From: Streptomyces zhihengii
GTDB taxonomy: Bacteria; Actinomycetota; Actinomycetes; Streptomycetales; Streptomycetaceae
Direction: 5' to 3'
Assembly (NCBI RefSeq): GCF_016919245.1
Contig: NZ_JAFEJA010000002.1
Coordinates: 374,501-438,500, forward strand
Length of the DNA stretch: 64,000 bases
The notes below the pieces were generated by a model that worked only from the letters and a program-made list of their open reading frames with translations, was not told where the DNA came from and did no database searches. The position numbers and the translations under genes were made by a program. Position 1 is the stretch's first letter. Every line of letters starts with the position of its first letter. This document shows, piece after piece, positions 44,672 through 53,161 of the stretch.

Positions 44672-45424
44672 GTGAGCGTCCAGGCCACCGCCCGTCTCGT
44701 CGCCGACGGCACCGCCCTGCCCGTGCTGACCGGTGACGGCCCGCTCGCCCTGCGCCGCACCCGGCCCCGGGGCGCCGGACTGCGGGTCACCGTCGTCGGC
44801 GCGATGAGCGCGCCGCTCGGCGGCGACCGGCTCGCGATCGACGCCGAGGTGCGCGCGGGCACCCGGCTCACCGTCGACTCCGCCGCCGCGACGATCTCCC
44901 TCCCCGGCGGCGACGGCGCGACCGCCCACTACGACGTCGCCCTCCGCGTCGCGGACGACGCGGTGCTGCACTGGCTGCCCGAACAGCTCGTCGCCGCCCG
45001 CGGCAGCACCCTGCGGATGCGCACCCGGGTCGAACTGGCCCCCACCGCACGCCTGGTGCTGCGCGAGGAGCAGATCCTCGGCCGCCACGGCGAGGATCCC
45101 GGCACCCTCCTCACCCGGCTCACCGTGCACCGCGCCGGAGCGCCGCTGCTCGACGGCGAACTCGCCTTCGGCCCCGGCGCCCCCGGCGGCTGGGACGGGC
45201 CCGCGGTCCTGGGCGGGCACCGTGCGGTCGGCCAGCTCCTCGTCGTCGAACCGGACTTCGCGGAGAAGCCGCCCGGCCGGGGTGTGCGCGGGCCGAACAC
45301 GGCGGTGACGCCGCTTGCGGGCCCCGCGGCGCTGGTCACCGCGGTGGCCCCCGACGCGCGGCGGCTGCGCGCCGCCCTCGACGCCGCCCTCGACGAGCTG
45401 GTCCCCGGCGTCCGCGACGGCTGA
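44672..45424 (+). CDS. ureD: Urease accessory protein UreD
   Basis: 250 residues. UreD (UreH) binds urease apoprotein and conducts nickel. Marks: a beta-rich fold, GDRLAIDAEVRAGTRLTVDSAAAT, HWLPEQLVAARGS, LVLREEQILGRHGEDPG and VVEPDF. GTG 44672 follows the ureG stop by 9 bp. Last gene of the operon, in the ureABC-F-G-D order usual for actinomycetes. Confidence 0.93.
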   Translation: MSVQATARLVADGTALPVLTGDGPLALRRTRPRGAGLRVTVVGAMSAPLGGDRLAIDAEVRAGTRLTVDSAAATISLPGGDGATAHYDVALRVADDAVLHWLPEQLVAARGSTLRMRTRVELAPTARLVLREEQILGRHGEDPGTLLTRLTVHRAGAPLLDGELAFGPGAPGGWDGPAVLGGHRAVGQLLVVEPDFAEKPPGRGVRGPNTAVTPLAGPAALVTAVAPDARRLRAALDAALDELVPGVRDG

Positions 45425-45600
45425 ACTCCCCGGCAGGTCTGTACCGCTGAGCGGGACGGGGGGCACCGGTATGGGTTCGGTAAAGAACGTCTGTGCGGTC
45501 TGTCGCCGGACGGTCCGGCCACGGAAGGATCCCCGGAGCGTTCCGGTGCACACCGGGCGCCGACCACGGAACCACGGACCACAGCAGGGGGAGAGACGTC

Positions 45601-47178
45601 GTGAGACGTGCAACAGGACTCGGCCTCGGCGGCACGCTGATAGCGGGCGCACTCGTCGCGGGAGCGGTCGCCGCCCCGGCGGCGACCGCCGACAGCGGCG
45701 CCCCCACCGGCTCCGAGGCGCGCGGTGTGCGCGTCGCCGCCGAGCGGGCCGCCCGGCAGGGCGTCGACTGGGCCGACTGCCCCGAGGACTGGGGGCTGGT
45801 GAAGCCCATCCAGTGCGGCTGGGTGAGCGTGCCCCTCGACTACGCGAAGCCGAACGGCAAGCAGATCAGGATCGCCGTCGACCGCATCGGCCACACCGGC
45901 ACCGCCGAGCAGCGCCAAGGCGCGCTCGTCTACAACCCCGGCGGCCCCGGCGGCTCGGGCATGCGCTTCCCGACCCGCGTCACCAACAAGAACCCGGTCT
46001 ACGCCAAGATGGCCCAGGCGTACGACTTCGTCGGCTTCGACCCCCGCGGCGTCGGCCACTCGACGCCCATCTCCTGTGTGGACCCGCAGGAGTTCGTCAA
46101 GGCGCCGAAGGCCGACCCGGTGCCCGACAGCGAGGCCGACAAGCGCGCCCAGCGCAAGCTCGCCGCCGAGTACGCGGACGGCTGCGCCGAGCGCAGCGGC
46201 TGGATGCTGCCGCACATGACCACCCCGAACACCGCGCGCGACCTGGACGTCGTCCGCGCGGCGCTCGGCGAGGAGAAGCTCAACTACCTCGGCGTCTCCT
46301 ACGGCACCTACCTGGGGGCGGTCTACGCGACCCTCTTCCCCGGGCACGTCCGCCGGATGATCGTCGACAGCGTGGTCAACCCCTCGCGGGAGAAGATCTG
46401 GTACCAGGCCAACCTGGACCAGGACGTCGCCTTCCAGATGCGCTGGGACGACTGGAAGGCGTGGGTCGCGAAGAACGACGCCGTCTTCCACATCGGCGAC
46501 ACCCCCGCGAAGGTCGAGGCCCAGTGGGTGAAGCTGCGGGCGACCGCCAAGCGCAGCCCGCTCGGCGGGGTCGTCGGTCCGGCCGAACTGCTCGCCTTCT
46601 TCCAGAGCGCGCCCTACTACGACTCCGCCTGGGTGCCCGTCGCCCGGACCTGGAGCGCCTACCTCGCCGGTGACACCCAGGCGCTCGTCGACGCCGCGGC
46701 GCCCGACCTCACCGACACCGCAGGCAACGCGGCGGCGGAGAACGGCAACGCCGTGTACACGGCGGTCGAGTGCGCGGACGCCAAGTGGCCCAGGAATTGG
46801 CGGACCTGGGACCGGGACAACACCCGGCTGCACCGCGACCACCCGTTCCTCACCTGGTCCAACGCCTGGATGAACCTCCCCTGCGCCACCTGGTCCACCA
46901 AGCAGCACACCCCCGTCCAGGTGCGCACCGGCAAGGGCCTGCCCCCGGTGCTGATCGTGCAGTCCGAGCGGGACGCGGCCACCCCGTTCGAGGGCGCGGT
47001 GGAGCTCCACGAGCGTCTGGAGGGCTCGCGCCTGATCGTGGAGAAGAACGCCGGTTCGCACGGCGTGACCGGCCTGGTCAACAGCTGCGTCAACGACCGC
47101 GTCGACGCGTACCTGCTCAGCGGACGGCTCGACCGCCGCGACGTGGAGTGCGCGCCGCACGCCACCCCGAAGCCGTAG
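45601..47178 (+). CDS. Secreted tripeptidyl aminopeptidase-like hydrolase (Tap family)
   Basis: 525-residue precursor with a Sec signal (about 1-32: RATGLGLGGTLIAGALVAGAVAAPAATA). The mature part is an alpha/beta hydrolase of the SlpD/E-Tap family (MEROPS S33): YNPGGPGGSG oxyanion, nucleophile in GVSYGT (S233), acid in VQSERDAATP and histidine in GSHGVT. These enzymes remove tripeptides outside the cell. GTG 45601 has a GGGGGAGAG site. The gene lies just behind the urease operon as in S. coelicolor relatives, by memory. Confidence 0.82.
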   Translation: MRRATGLGLGGTLIAGALVAGAVAAPAATADSGAPTGSEARGVRVAAERAARQGVDWADCPEDWGLVKPIQCGWVSVPLDYAKPNGKQIRIAVDRIGHTGTAEQRQGALVYNPGGPGGSGMRFPTRVTNKNPVYAKMAQAYDFVGFDPRGVGHSTPISCVDPQEFVKAPKADPVPDSEADKRAQRKLAAEYADGCAERSGWMLPHMTTPNTARDLDVVRAALGEEKLNYLGVSYGTYLGAVYATLFPGHVRRMIVDSVVNPSREKIWYQANLDQDVAFQMRWDDWKAWVAKNDAVFHIGDTPAKVEAQWVKLRATAKRSPLGGVVGPAELLAFFQSAPYYDSAWVPVARTWSAYLAGDTQALVDAAAPDLTDTAGNAAAENGNAVYTAVECADAKWPRNWRTWDRDNTRLHRDHPFLTWSNAWMNLPCATWSTKQHTPVQVRTGKGLPPVLIVQSERDAATPFEGAVELHERLEGSRLIVEKNAGSHGVTGLVNSCVNDRVDAYLLSGRLDRRDVECAPHATPKP

Positions 47179-47194
47179 GCCGGGGCCCGACGGG

Positions 47195-47228
47195 CGAGGG
47201 GCGGCCGGGATCTCCCGGCCGCCCCTCG
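47195..47228. terminator. 16-bp perfect hairpin after the Tap gene
   Basis: CGAGGGGCGGCCGGGA and TCCCGGCCGCCCCTCG with only two bases between, 17 bp past the stop codon. Confidence 0.8.
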
Positions 47229-47237
47229 TGCGTCCCC

Positions 47238-47330
47238 GACTGCGACTGCGACTGCGACTGCGACTGCGCCCTCGCCCGCGACCCCGCCCTCGCCCGCGAC
47301 CCCGCCCTCGCCCGCGAGCCCGGGCCGCCC
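47238..47330. repeat. Microsatellite between convergent genes
   Basis: Five CTGCGA/GACTGC hexamers are followed by three copies of an 18-bp unit, GACCCCGCCCTCGCCCGC. Noncoding. Confidence 0.8.
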
Positions 47331-47383
47331 CGCCCGTGCGGTCCGGCCCGGCGTCCGCGAGCGGTCCGCGCCGCCCGCGCCCG

Positions 47384-48112
47384 CTAGCGCCCGCGCCGGG
47401 GCGGGAAGCGCTTCGGGTTCTGGGCCTGCGCCTCGGCCTGCTGCTCCGCCTTGACCTCGGCCGCGTACCGGTCGACGTACTCCTGCCCGGAGAGCCCGAG
47501 GATGGCGTACATGATCTCGTCCGTGACGGCGCGGATGGCCGCCTTCTCGTTCTCCATCCCGGCGTAGCGCGAGAAGTCCAGCGGCTCGCCGAACCGCACG
47601 GTGACCCGCTTGATCTTCGGCAGCTTCTGCCCGGGCGGCTGGATCTCGAAGGTCCCTACCATCGCGCACGGCACCACGGGCACACCCGCCCGGAGCGCCA
47701 TGACGGCGACGCCGACCTTGCCCTTGTAGAGCCGGCCGTCGTGCGAGCGGGTGCCCTCCGGGTAGATACCCAGCAACTCGCCCTTGTCCAGCACCCCGAG
47801 GCCCTCGCGGATGGCGGCCTGCCCGGCGTCCTTCCCGGAGCGGTCGACCGGGATCTGCCCCGCGCTGTGGAAGAACGCGGCCGTCAGCCGCCCCTTGATG
47901 CCCGGCCCGGTGAAGTACTCGGCCTTGGCGAGGAAGGTGATGCGGCGCTTGAGGATGGCGGGCATCAGGAAGTGGTCGGAGAACGACAGGTGATTCCCGG
48001 CGACGATCGCCGCGCCCTCGTCGGGCACGTGCTCGAGTCCCTCGATCCGCGGGCGGAACAGCACCCTCAGCAGCGGCCCCAGGAGGACGTACTTGAGCAC
48101 GTAGTAGAACAC
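47384..48112 (-). CDS. plsC: 1-acyl-sn-glycerol-3-phosphate acyltransferase
   Basis: 242 residues of the PlsC family, which makes phosphatidic acid from lysophosphatidic acid at the membrane. N-terminal hydrophobic YYVLKYVLLGPLLRVLF, the NHLSFSDH catalytic box (HX4D), IPVDRSGKDA, and YPEGTRSHDG for glycerol-phosphate binding. GTG 48112 has GGGGAGAG upstream; longer frames reach into a poorly conserved Pro/Arg region. A basic/Gln tail (EQQAEAQAQNPKRFPPRRGR) ends it. Confidence 0.88.
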   Translation of the reverse strand: MFYYVLKYVLLGPLLRVLFRPRIEGLEHVPDEGAAIVAGNHLSFSDHFLMPAILKRRITFLAKAEYFTGPGIKGRLTAAFFHSAGQIPVDRSGKDAGQAAIREGLGVLDKGELLGIYPEGTRSHDGRLYKGKVGVAVMALRAGVPVVPCAMVGTFEIQPPGQKLPKIKRVTVRFGEPLDFSRYAGMENEKAAIRAVTDEIMYAILGLSGQEYVDRYAAEVKAEQQAEAQAQNPKRFPPRRGR

Positions 48113-48269
48113 GGTCTCTCCCCAACTCTCACGGATCGGCGGTGTGGACGCGTTCTGCGGAGTGCCATCCGTCCGGTGATCGATCGTAGCCCGCTTCTGC
48201 GGGCCTTCGGGCGTCTGTGCGGACACCGCGGGCACCCCGCCGCCGGTCCGCCGCCACCGGCCCCGCGCC

Positions 48270-49289
48270 TCAGGCGCGCAGCAGGCTCGCCTCCGGCGAC
48301 ACGGCGTGCAGCGGCTGCTCACCCGCCGCCACCCGGGCCAGCTCCTCGACGAGCAGCGCCCCGATCGCCCGCCGCTCCGAGCCCACCGTGCCGGCGACGT
48401 GGCCGGTGAGCATCACGTTCTCCAGGGTGTAGAGCGCGGACCCGGGCGACGGCGGCTCCTCGGCGGTGACGTCGAGGACGGCCTGGAGGTCGGGCCGCTC
48501 GCCGAGAACGCGGATCAGGGCCTCCTCGTCGACCACGGCGCCGCGCGCGGTGTTGATGAGGGTGGCCCCGTGGGGCAGCCCGCGCAGCAGCTCGCCGGTG
48601 ACCAGGCCCTCGGTACGGCCGGGGACGAGCGGGGTGTGGATGCTCAGCACCCGTGACCGCGCCACCAGTTCGGGCAGGCCGGCCACCCGCTCCGCCCCGG
48701 CCTCGCGGAAGAGGGCGTCGTCGGCGTACGGGTCCCAGGCCAGCACCCGGGTGCCGAGCCGCCGCAGGTGCCCGGCGACCATCCGCGCGATCGAGCCGAA
48801 CGACACCAGCCCCACGGTCTGGCCGTGGATCCCGGGCACGCCGTCCAGGCCGGGGAGCACCCGCTCGGCCGCCATCCGGCGGGACCGCCGGTGGACGTCC
48901 TTGAGGGCCAGCACGGTCTGCGCGTACACGTACTCGGCGACCGGCCCGTTGTTGGCCTCCGCCGCGGAGACCACCGTCAGACCGCGCTCCCAGCAGGCGT
49001 CGGTGACCAGCAGGCGGATGGAACCGGCCCCGTACAGCACGGTGCGCAGCGCGGGAAGGTGCGCCAGCACCCCGGCGGTCAGGAGCGGTGCGCCCCACGA
49101 GGCGAGCAGCACCTCCGCCTCCGCCCGGCGGGGATGGGCGAGCAGCTCCCCGGCATCCGCGCACTCGGCGACGACGTCGCCGGTGCGGCACAGCGTCTCC
49201 CACTGCTCCGGGCCGAACAACTGCTCGCGCGCATCGGGCCGGAGTACGACGGCGACGCGGGGGCGGGCGGACGGGCGGTCATGCGGCAT
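48270..49289 (-). CDS. D-2-hydroxyacid dehydrogenase, NAD-dependent
   Basis: 339 residues of the phosphoglycerate/glycerate dehydrogenase family. Substrate domain first, then the NAD fold: GQTVGLVSFGSIARMVAGHLRRLG (the usual GxGxxG is GLVSFGSIA-like), VLAWDPYADD, LSIHTPLVPGRTEG, LINTARGAVVDEEAL, AVLDVTAEEPP and the catalytic histidine in TGHVAGTVGSERR. It lies downstream of the beta-galactosidase on the same strand but beyond a strong hairpin. Substrate not known. Confidence 0.8.
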   Translation of the reverse strand: MPHDRPSARPRVAVVLRPDAREQLFGPEQWETLCRTGDVVAECADAGELLAHPRRAEAEVLLASWGAPLLTAGVLAHLPALRTVLYGAGSIRLLVTDACWERGLTVVSAAEANNGPVAEYVYAQTVLALKDVHRRSRRMAAERVLPGLDGVPGIHGQTVGLVSFGSIARMVAGHLRRLGTRVLAWDPYADDALFREAGAERVAGLPELVARSRVLSIHTPLVPGRTEGLVTGELLRGLPHGATLINTARGAVVDEEALIRVLGERPDLQAVLDVTAEEPPSPGSALYTLENVMLTGHVAGTVGSERRAIGALLVEELARVAAGEQPLHAVSPEASLLRA

Positions 49290-49317
49290 GTCTACTCCGG
49301 CGGTGACGGGGCCTGCC

Positions 49318-49365
49318 GGCGGGCGCCGGCCGGCGGCACGGTCTCGCCGCCGGCCGGCGCCCGCC
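49318..49365. terminator. 20-bp perfect hairpin after the beta-galactosidase gene
   Basis: GGCGGGCGCCGGCCGGCGGC pairs perfectly with 49346-49365 around an 8-base loop. It separates beta-galactosidase from the dehydrogenase on the minus strand. Confidence 0.8.
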
Positions 49366-49453
49366 GTTCGTGAAGCGTCGGGCATGAGGCGTCGCGCGGA
49401 CGCCACATCCTGGAGGCCTACCCCGGACCGGCGGCCCCTGCACCGGCCCCCGC

Positions 49454-51418
49454 TCAGCCGGGCAGCACCTCGGTCCCGTGGGGGGCGAGGGTGCGCCGCC
49501 CGTGGCCGTGCACCGTGACGGACTGCTCCTCGGCGGAGTGGTTGATCACGAAGACGGTGTCGCCCCTGCGCACGACCTCCACCTGCTCGTTCGGCTCCGC
49601 CGTGGGCGCCTGGGCCCCGACACCGTCGAGGAGCACGCCCACGAGCCGGTCCATGGAGGGCGCGTCCAGCCGGGTCGCCACGTACCAGGCGTCCCCCGAG
49701 CCGGTGCCGCGCCGAGTCACGGCGGGCCACGAGCGGACGACGCCGTCGTCGAAGGAGGCCCGCACCTCGGCGTCGACGGCATGGGTGAACTCGGCCCAGG
49801 TGCCGGCGGTCAGCTCGCCCAGGGCGCCCGACAGCCGCAGCACGGGCGCCGGCCCGCCGGGGGCCGGCGCCACGGGCGCGAACTCCTCGACCCGTACGCC
49901 GAGGACGCCCGCGAGCGACCCGAGGTAGCCCTCGGCCGGCACCCGCAGGTCGCGGTCGAGGACGCCGGTCATGAAGCCCACCGCCAGCCGGCCCCCGCGC
50001 TCGGGGACGGCCGCCAGCGCGGTGAGGGCGGCCTCGTCCGCGACGTGCAGGGCGGGCACGACGACGAGGTCGTACCCGTCGAAGGGGCCGTCCGCCGGGA
50101 GGAAGTCGACCACGGCGTCCCGCGCCCAGAAGGCCCGGTACCAGTCCTGGACGAGGGACAGGTAGTCCAGCCGGGTGGGGGTGGACTCCTGCTCCAGCGC
50201 CCACCAGGAGTCCCAGTCGAAGACGATCCCGATCCGTGCGGACACCTCCGTCCCGCGGAGCCGGGAGAGGTCCGCCAGCTCCGCCCCGAGCGCGCACACC
50301 TCCCGGAAGACACGCGAGTCGGGCCCGGCGTGCGGAAGCATCCCCGAGTGGAACTTCTCGGCGCCCGCGGCCGACTGGCGCCACTGGAAGTACATGATCC
50401 CGTCCGCGCCGCGGGCCACCGCCTGCAGCGAGTACGCCCGGTTCTGCCCCGGCGCCTTGGGGGCGTTGGCGGGCCGCCAGTTCACGGCGCTCGTCGCCTG
50501 CTCCATGAGCACCCAGGGCTTGCCGTTCCCCAGCGACCGCATCAGGTCGCGGGTCAGGGCAGCGGCGGCCGGCGCCTGCGGGTCGACCGGGTCCGGGTAG
50601 GAGTCGTCGGAGACGAAGTCGACCTCGCGCGCCCACTTCCAGTAGTCCAGCGGGCGGAAGGCTCCCATGAAGTTGGTCGTCACCGGGATGCCGGGTGACG
50701 CCGCGCGCACGATCTCGGCCTCGGCCCGGAACAGGTCGAGGAACGCGTCGGAGGTGAACCGGTCGAAGTCGATGAGCTGGGTGGGATTGGAGGCCGTCGG
50801 CGCGGTGCGCGGCGGCATGATCTCCTCGAAGTCGCTGTAGCGCTGCGACCAGAAGGCGGTGCCCCACGCCGCGTTGAGCGCCTCGACGGTGGAGTACTTC
50901 GCCCGCAGCCAGACCCGGAAGGCGGCCTCGGCGTCCGGCCCGTAGCAGCGGGGGACATGGCACGCGTACTCGTTGTTCACGTGCCAGGCCACCAGGCCGG
51001 GGTGCTGCCCGTAGCGCTCGGCCAGGGCCCGCACCAGGGCCAGCGCGTGTTCCCGGTAGACCGGCGAGTGCGGACTGTAGTGCTGGCGGCTGGTGTTGCC
51101 GAGCACCACGCCGTCGGCGGTCACGGGGGCCATCTCCGGGTGCGCGGCCACGAGCCACGGCGGCGGTGAGGCGGTCGCGGTGGCGAGGTCGATCCCGATG
51201 CCCGCGCCGGCGAGCCGGCCCAGCACGTCGTCGAGCCACGCGAAGTCGAAGGTGTCCGGCGCCGGCTGGAGCCGCGACCAGGAGAAGACGCCGACCGTGG
51301 CGACGGTGACGCCCGCGCGCCCCATGAGCTTCACGTCCTCGTCCCAGACGTGCGCGGGCCACTGCTCGGGGTTGTAGTCGCCGCCGAACCAGAAGCGGTC
51401 GCCGCTGACGTTACTCAC
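49454..51418 (-). CDS. Beta-galactosidase, glycoside hydrolase family 42
   Basis: 654 residues with the GH42 order: TIM barrel (about 10-385), trimerisation domain (about 395-590) and small beta domain. The start WFGGDYNPEQWP is typical. Acid/base E150 is in WHVNNEYACH, nucleophile E306 in VLMEQATS. Only part of the zinc cysteine set is seen (CHVPRC). No signal peptide, so intracellular oligosaccharides are split. GTG 51418 has GGAG 5-6 nt upstream. A LacI-type operator lies about 80 bp ahead. Confidence 0.9.
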   Translation of the reverse strand: MSNVSGDRFWFGGDYNPEQWPAHVWDEDVKLMGRAGVTVATVGVFSWSRLQPAPDTFDFAWLDDVLGRLAGAGIGIDLATATASPPPWLVAAHPEMAPVTADGVVLGNTSRQHYSPHSPVYREHALALVRALAERYGQHPGLVAWHVNNEYACHVPRCYGPDAEAAFRVWLRAKYSTVEALNAAWGTAFWSQRYSDFEEIMPPRTAPTASNPTQLIDFDRFTSDAFLDLFRAEAEIVRAASPGIPVTTNFMGAFRPLDYWKWAREVDFVSDDSYPDPVDPQAPAAAALTRDLMRSLGNGKPWVLMEQATSAVNWRPANAPKAPGQNRAYSLQAVARGADGIMYFQWRQSAAGAEKFHSGMLPHAGPDSRVFREVCALGAELADLSRLRGTEVSARIGIVFDWDSWWALEQESTPTRLDYLSLVQDWYRAFWARDAVVDFLPADGPFDGYDLVVVPALHVADEAALTALAAVPERGGRLAVGFMTGVLDRDLRVPAEGYLGSLAGVLGVRVEEFAPVAPAPGGPAPVLRLSGALGELTAGTWAEFTHAVDAEVRASFDDGVVRSWPAVTRRGTGSGDAWYVATRLDAPSMDRLVGVLLDGVGAQAPTAEPNEQVEVVRRGDTVFVINHSAEEQSVTVHGHGRRTLAPHGTEVLPG

Positions 51419-51496
51419 ATGTGCTCCGTTCGAGGGGAGGGCCGGGGTCGGCGGGTGGGGGCGCGCCCCGCACCCCCGGCGGGCCCGAGCAGCGTA

Positions 51497-51508
51497 GCAA
51501 GCGCTTTC
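51497..51508. promoter_or_regulatory. LacI-family operator candidate
   Basis: GCAAGCGCTTTC with the palindromic core AAGCGCTT, in an AT-rich stretch ahead of the beta-galactosidase and esterase genes. It resembles the sites of Streptomyces LacI-type repressors of sugar genes. No lacI gene is adjacent. Confidence 0.55.
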
Positions 51509-51684
51509 ATTAATCGGGAGATTCCTGGTGATGCGATCGCCTCCCGGCTCCATTGACGTAGTGCTCGTGACCGGGGCACGATGCGGGCGACGTCATGAAA
51601 GGGTTTTCTGTCCGGCCCGGGTGCAGCGGCCCTCGATCCCGCACCCCGACCGGGCGGACCCGCACCGATCCCGAGGCAGGCACC

Positions 51685-52653
51685 GTGGCACTGTTCGACC
51701 TCCCGCTCGACCGACTGCGCACCTACCGCAGCGAGTCCACCGCCCCGGAGGACTTCGACTCCTTCTGGGACCGGACGCTGAAGGAGGCCCGGCAGCACGA
51801 CCTGGACGCCCGCTTCGAGCCCGTCGACACCGGGCTGCGCACGGTGTCCGTGTCGGACGTGACCTTCAACGGCTTCGGCGGCCACCCCGTCAAGGGCTGG
51901 CTGGTCCTGCCCGCCGGGGCCGACGGCCCGCTGCCCGTGGTGGTGAGCTTCATCGGGTACGGGGGCGGACGCGGCCTGCCCCTGACGCATCTGCTCTGGG
52001 CCTCGACCGGACGCGCCCACTTCGTGATGGACACCCGTGGCCAGGGCAGCACCACCCGCGGCGCGACCCCCGACCCCGTCGGCGCGGGGCCCGCGGTGCC
52101 CGGCTTCATGACCCGGGGCGTCGACTCGCCGGAGACCTACTACTACCGGCGGGTCTACACCGACGCGGTGCGCGCCGTGGAGGCCGCGCGCGCCCACCCG
52201 CTGACCGACGCGTCCCGCACGGCCGTGACCGGCGGCAGCCAGGGCGGGGGCATCGCGACGGCCGCCGCCGGACTGGTGCCCGACCTCGCCGCCGCCGTCG
52301 TCAACGTGCCCTTCCTGTGCGACTTCCCGCGCGCGACCACCCTCACCGACCGCCGCCCCTACCGCGAGATAGGCGACTGGCTGGGGGCCCACCGCGGACG
52401 GACCGGGGAGGTGCTGGAGACGCTCTCCTACTTCGACGGGGTCCACTTCGCGGCCCGCGCCACGGCGCCCGCGCTGTTCTCCACCGCGCTGGAGGACCGC
52501 ACCTGCCCGCCGTCCACCGTCTTCGCGTCCTTCAACGCCTGGGCCCACGAGGACAAGCAGATCGAGGTCTACGACTTCAACGACCACGAGGGCGGCGGCC
52601 CCGACCAGGACGCCGCCGCCGTCGCCTGGCTGTCCGGACGCTGCCCGGTGTGA
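51685..52653 (+). CDS. Acetyl xylan esterase/cephalosporin deacetylase (CE7)
   Basis: 322 residues of carbohydrate esterase family 7. Marks: LFDLPLDRLRTYRS start, FNGFGGHPVKGWLVLP, MDTRGQGS (the RGQ motif), the nucleophile GGSQGG (S185), SYFDGVHFAAR acid region and HE in FNDHEGGG. CE7 enzymes deacetylate short xylo-oligosaccharides inside the cell. GTG 51685 follows GAGGCAGG. It is divergent from the GH42 gene, with a LacI-type site between, suggesting joint control for hemicellulose use. Confidence 0.85.
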   Translation: MALFDLPLDRLRTYRSESTAPEDFDSFWDRTLKEARQHDLDARFEPVDTGLRTVSVSDVTFNGFGGHPVKGWLVLPAGADGPLPVVVSFIGYGGGRGLPLTHLLWASTGRAHFVMDTRGQGSTTRGATPDPVGAGPAVPGFMTRGVDSPETYYYRRVYTDAVRAVEAARAHPLTDASRTAVTGGSQGGGIATAAAGLVPDLAAAVVNVPFLCDFPRATTLTDRRPYREIGDWLGAHRGRTGEVLETLSYFDGVHFAARATAPALFSTALEDRTCPPSTVFASFNAWAHEDKQIEVYDFNDHEGGGPDQDAAAVAWLSGRCPV

Positions 52654-53161
52654 CCCGCACACGGCACGCCCCGGGCGCCGGCCGACCGGTGCAGCGCCCG
52701 GCGGCCGGTCGCGGCGGCCGGTGCGGCGCCTGGTCGGTGCGGGCGGCTCCCGGCGGGCGGCCGGGTACTCCGGTGCGGCCCCCGCCCGCCCGTCGGCGGT
52801 CGCGCCGGACAGTGCAGCGCCCGCCCGTCGGCGGTTGGCTACTCCGGGGCGGCGCCCGGTTGTGGTGGCCGGTGGAGTGCCCGGGCGGTGTGGTCGGACC
52901 GCGTAGTGCAGCGCCCGCCCGTCGGCGGTCGCGCCGCACGGCACCGCCCCCGCCCGGTCGGTGCGGTGCGGCTCACGCACCGCCCGGTCGGTGGCGGTTG
53001 GCTACTCCGGGGCGGCGCCCGGTCGTGGTGGCCGGTGCAGTGCCCGGCCGGTGTGGTCGGACCGCGCAGTGCAGCCCCCGCCCGTCGGCGGTCGCGCCGC
53101 ACGGCACCGCCCCCGCCCGTCGGCGGTCGCGCCGCACGGCGCCACCCCCGCCCGGTCGCGG
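52654..53161. repeat. Noncoding minisatellite with 163-bp period
   Basis: About 500 bp without a gene between converging genes. Two copies of a 163-bp unit start near 52830 and 52993 (both with GGCGGTTGGCTACTCCGG), and smaller units such as GCCCGTCGGCGGTCGCGCCG recur at least five times. Frames through it are low-complexity Arg/Pro/Ala and not credible. Confidence 0.8.
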
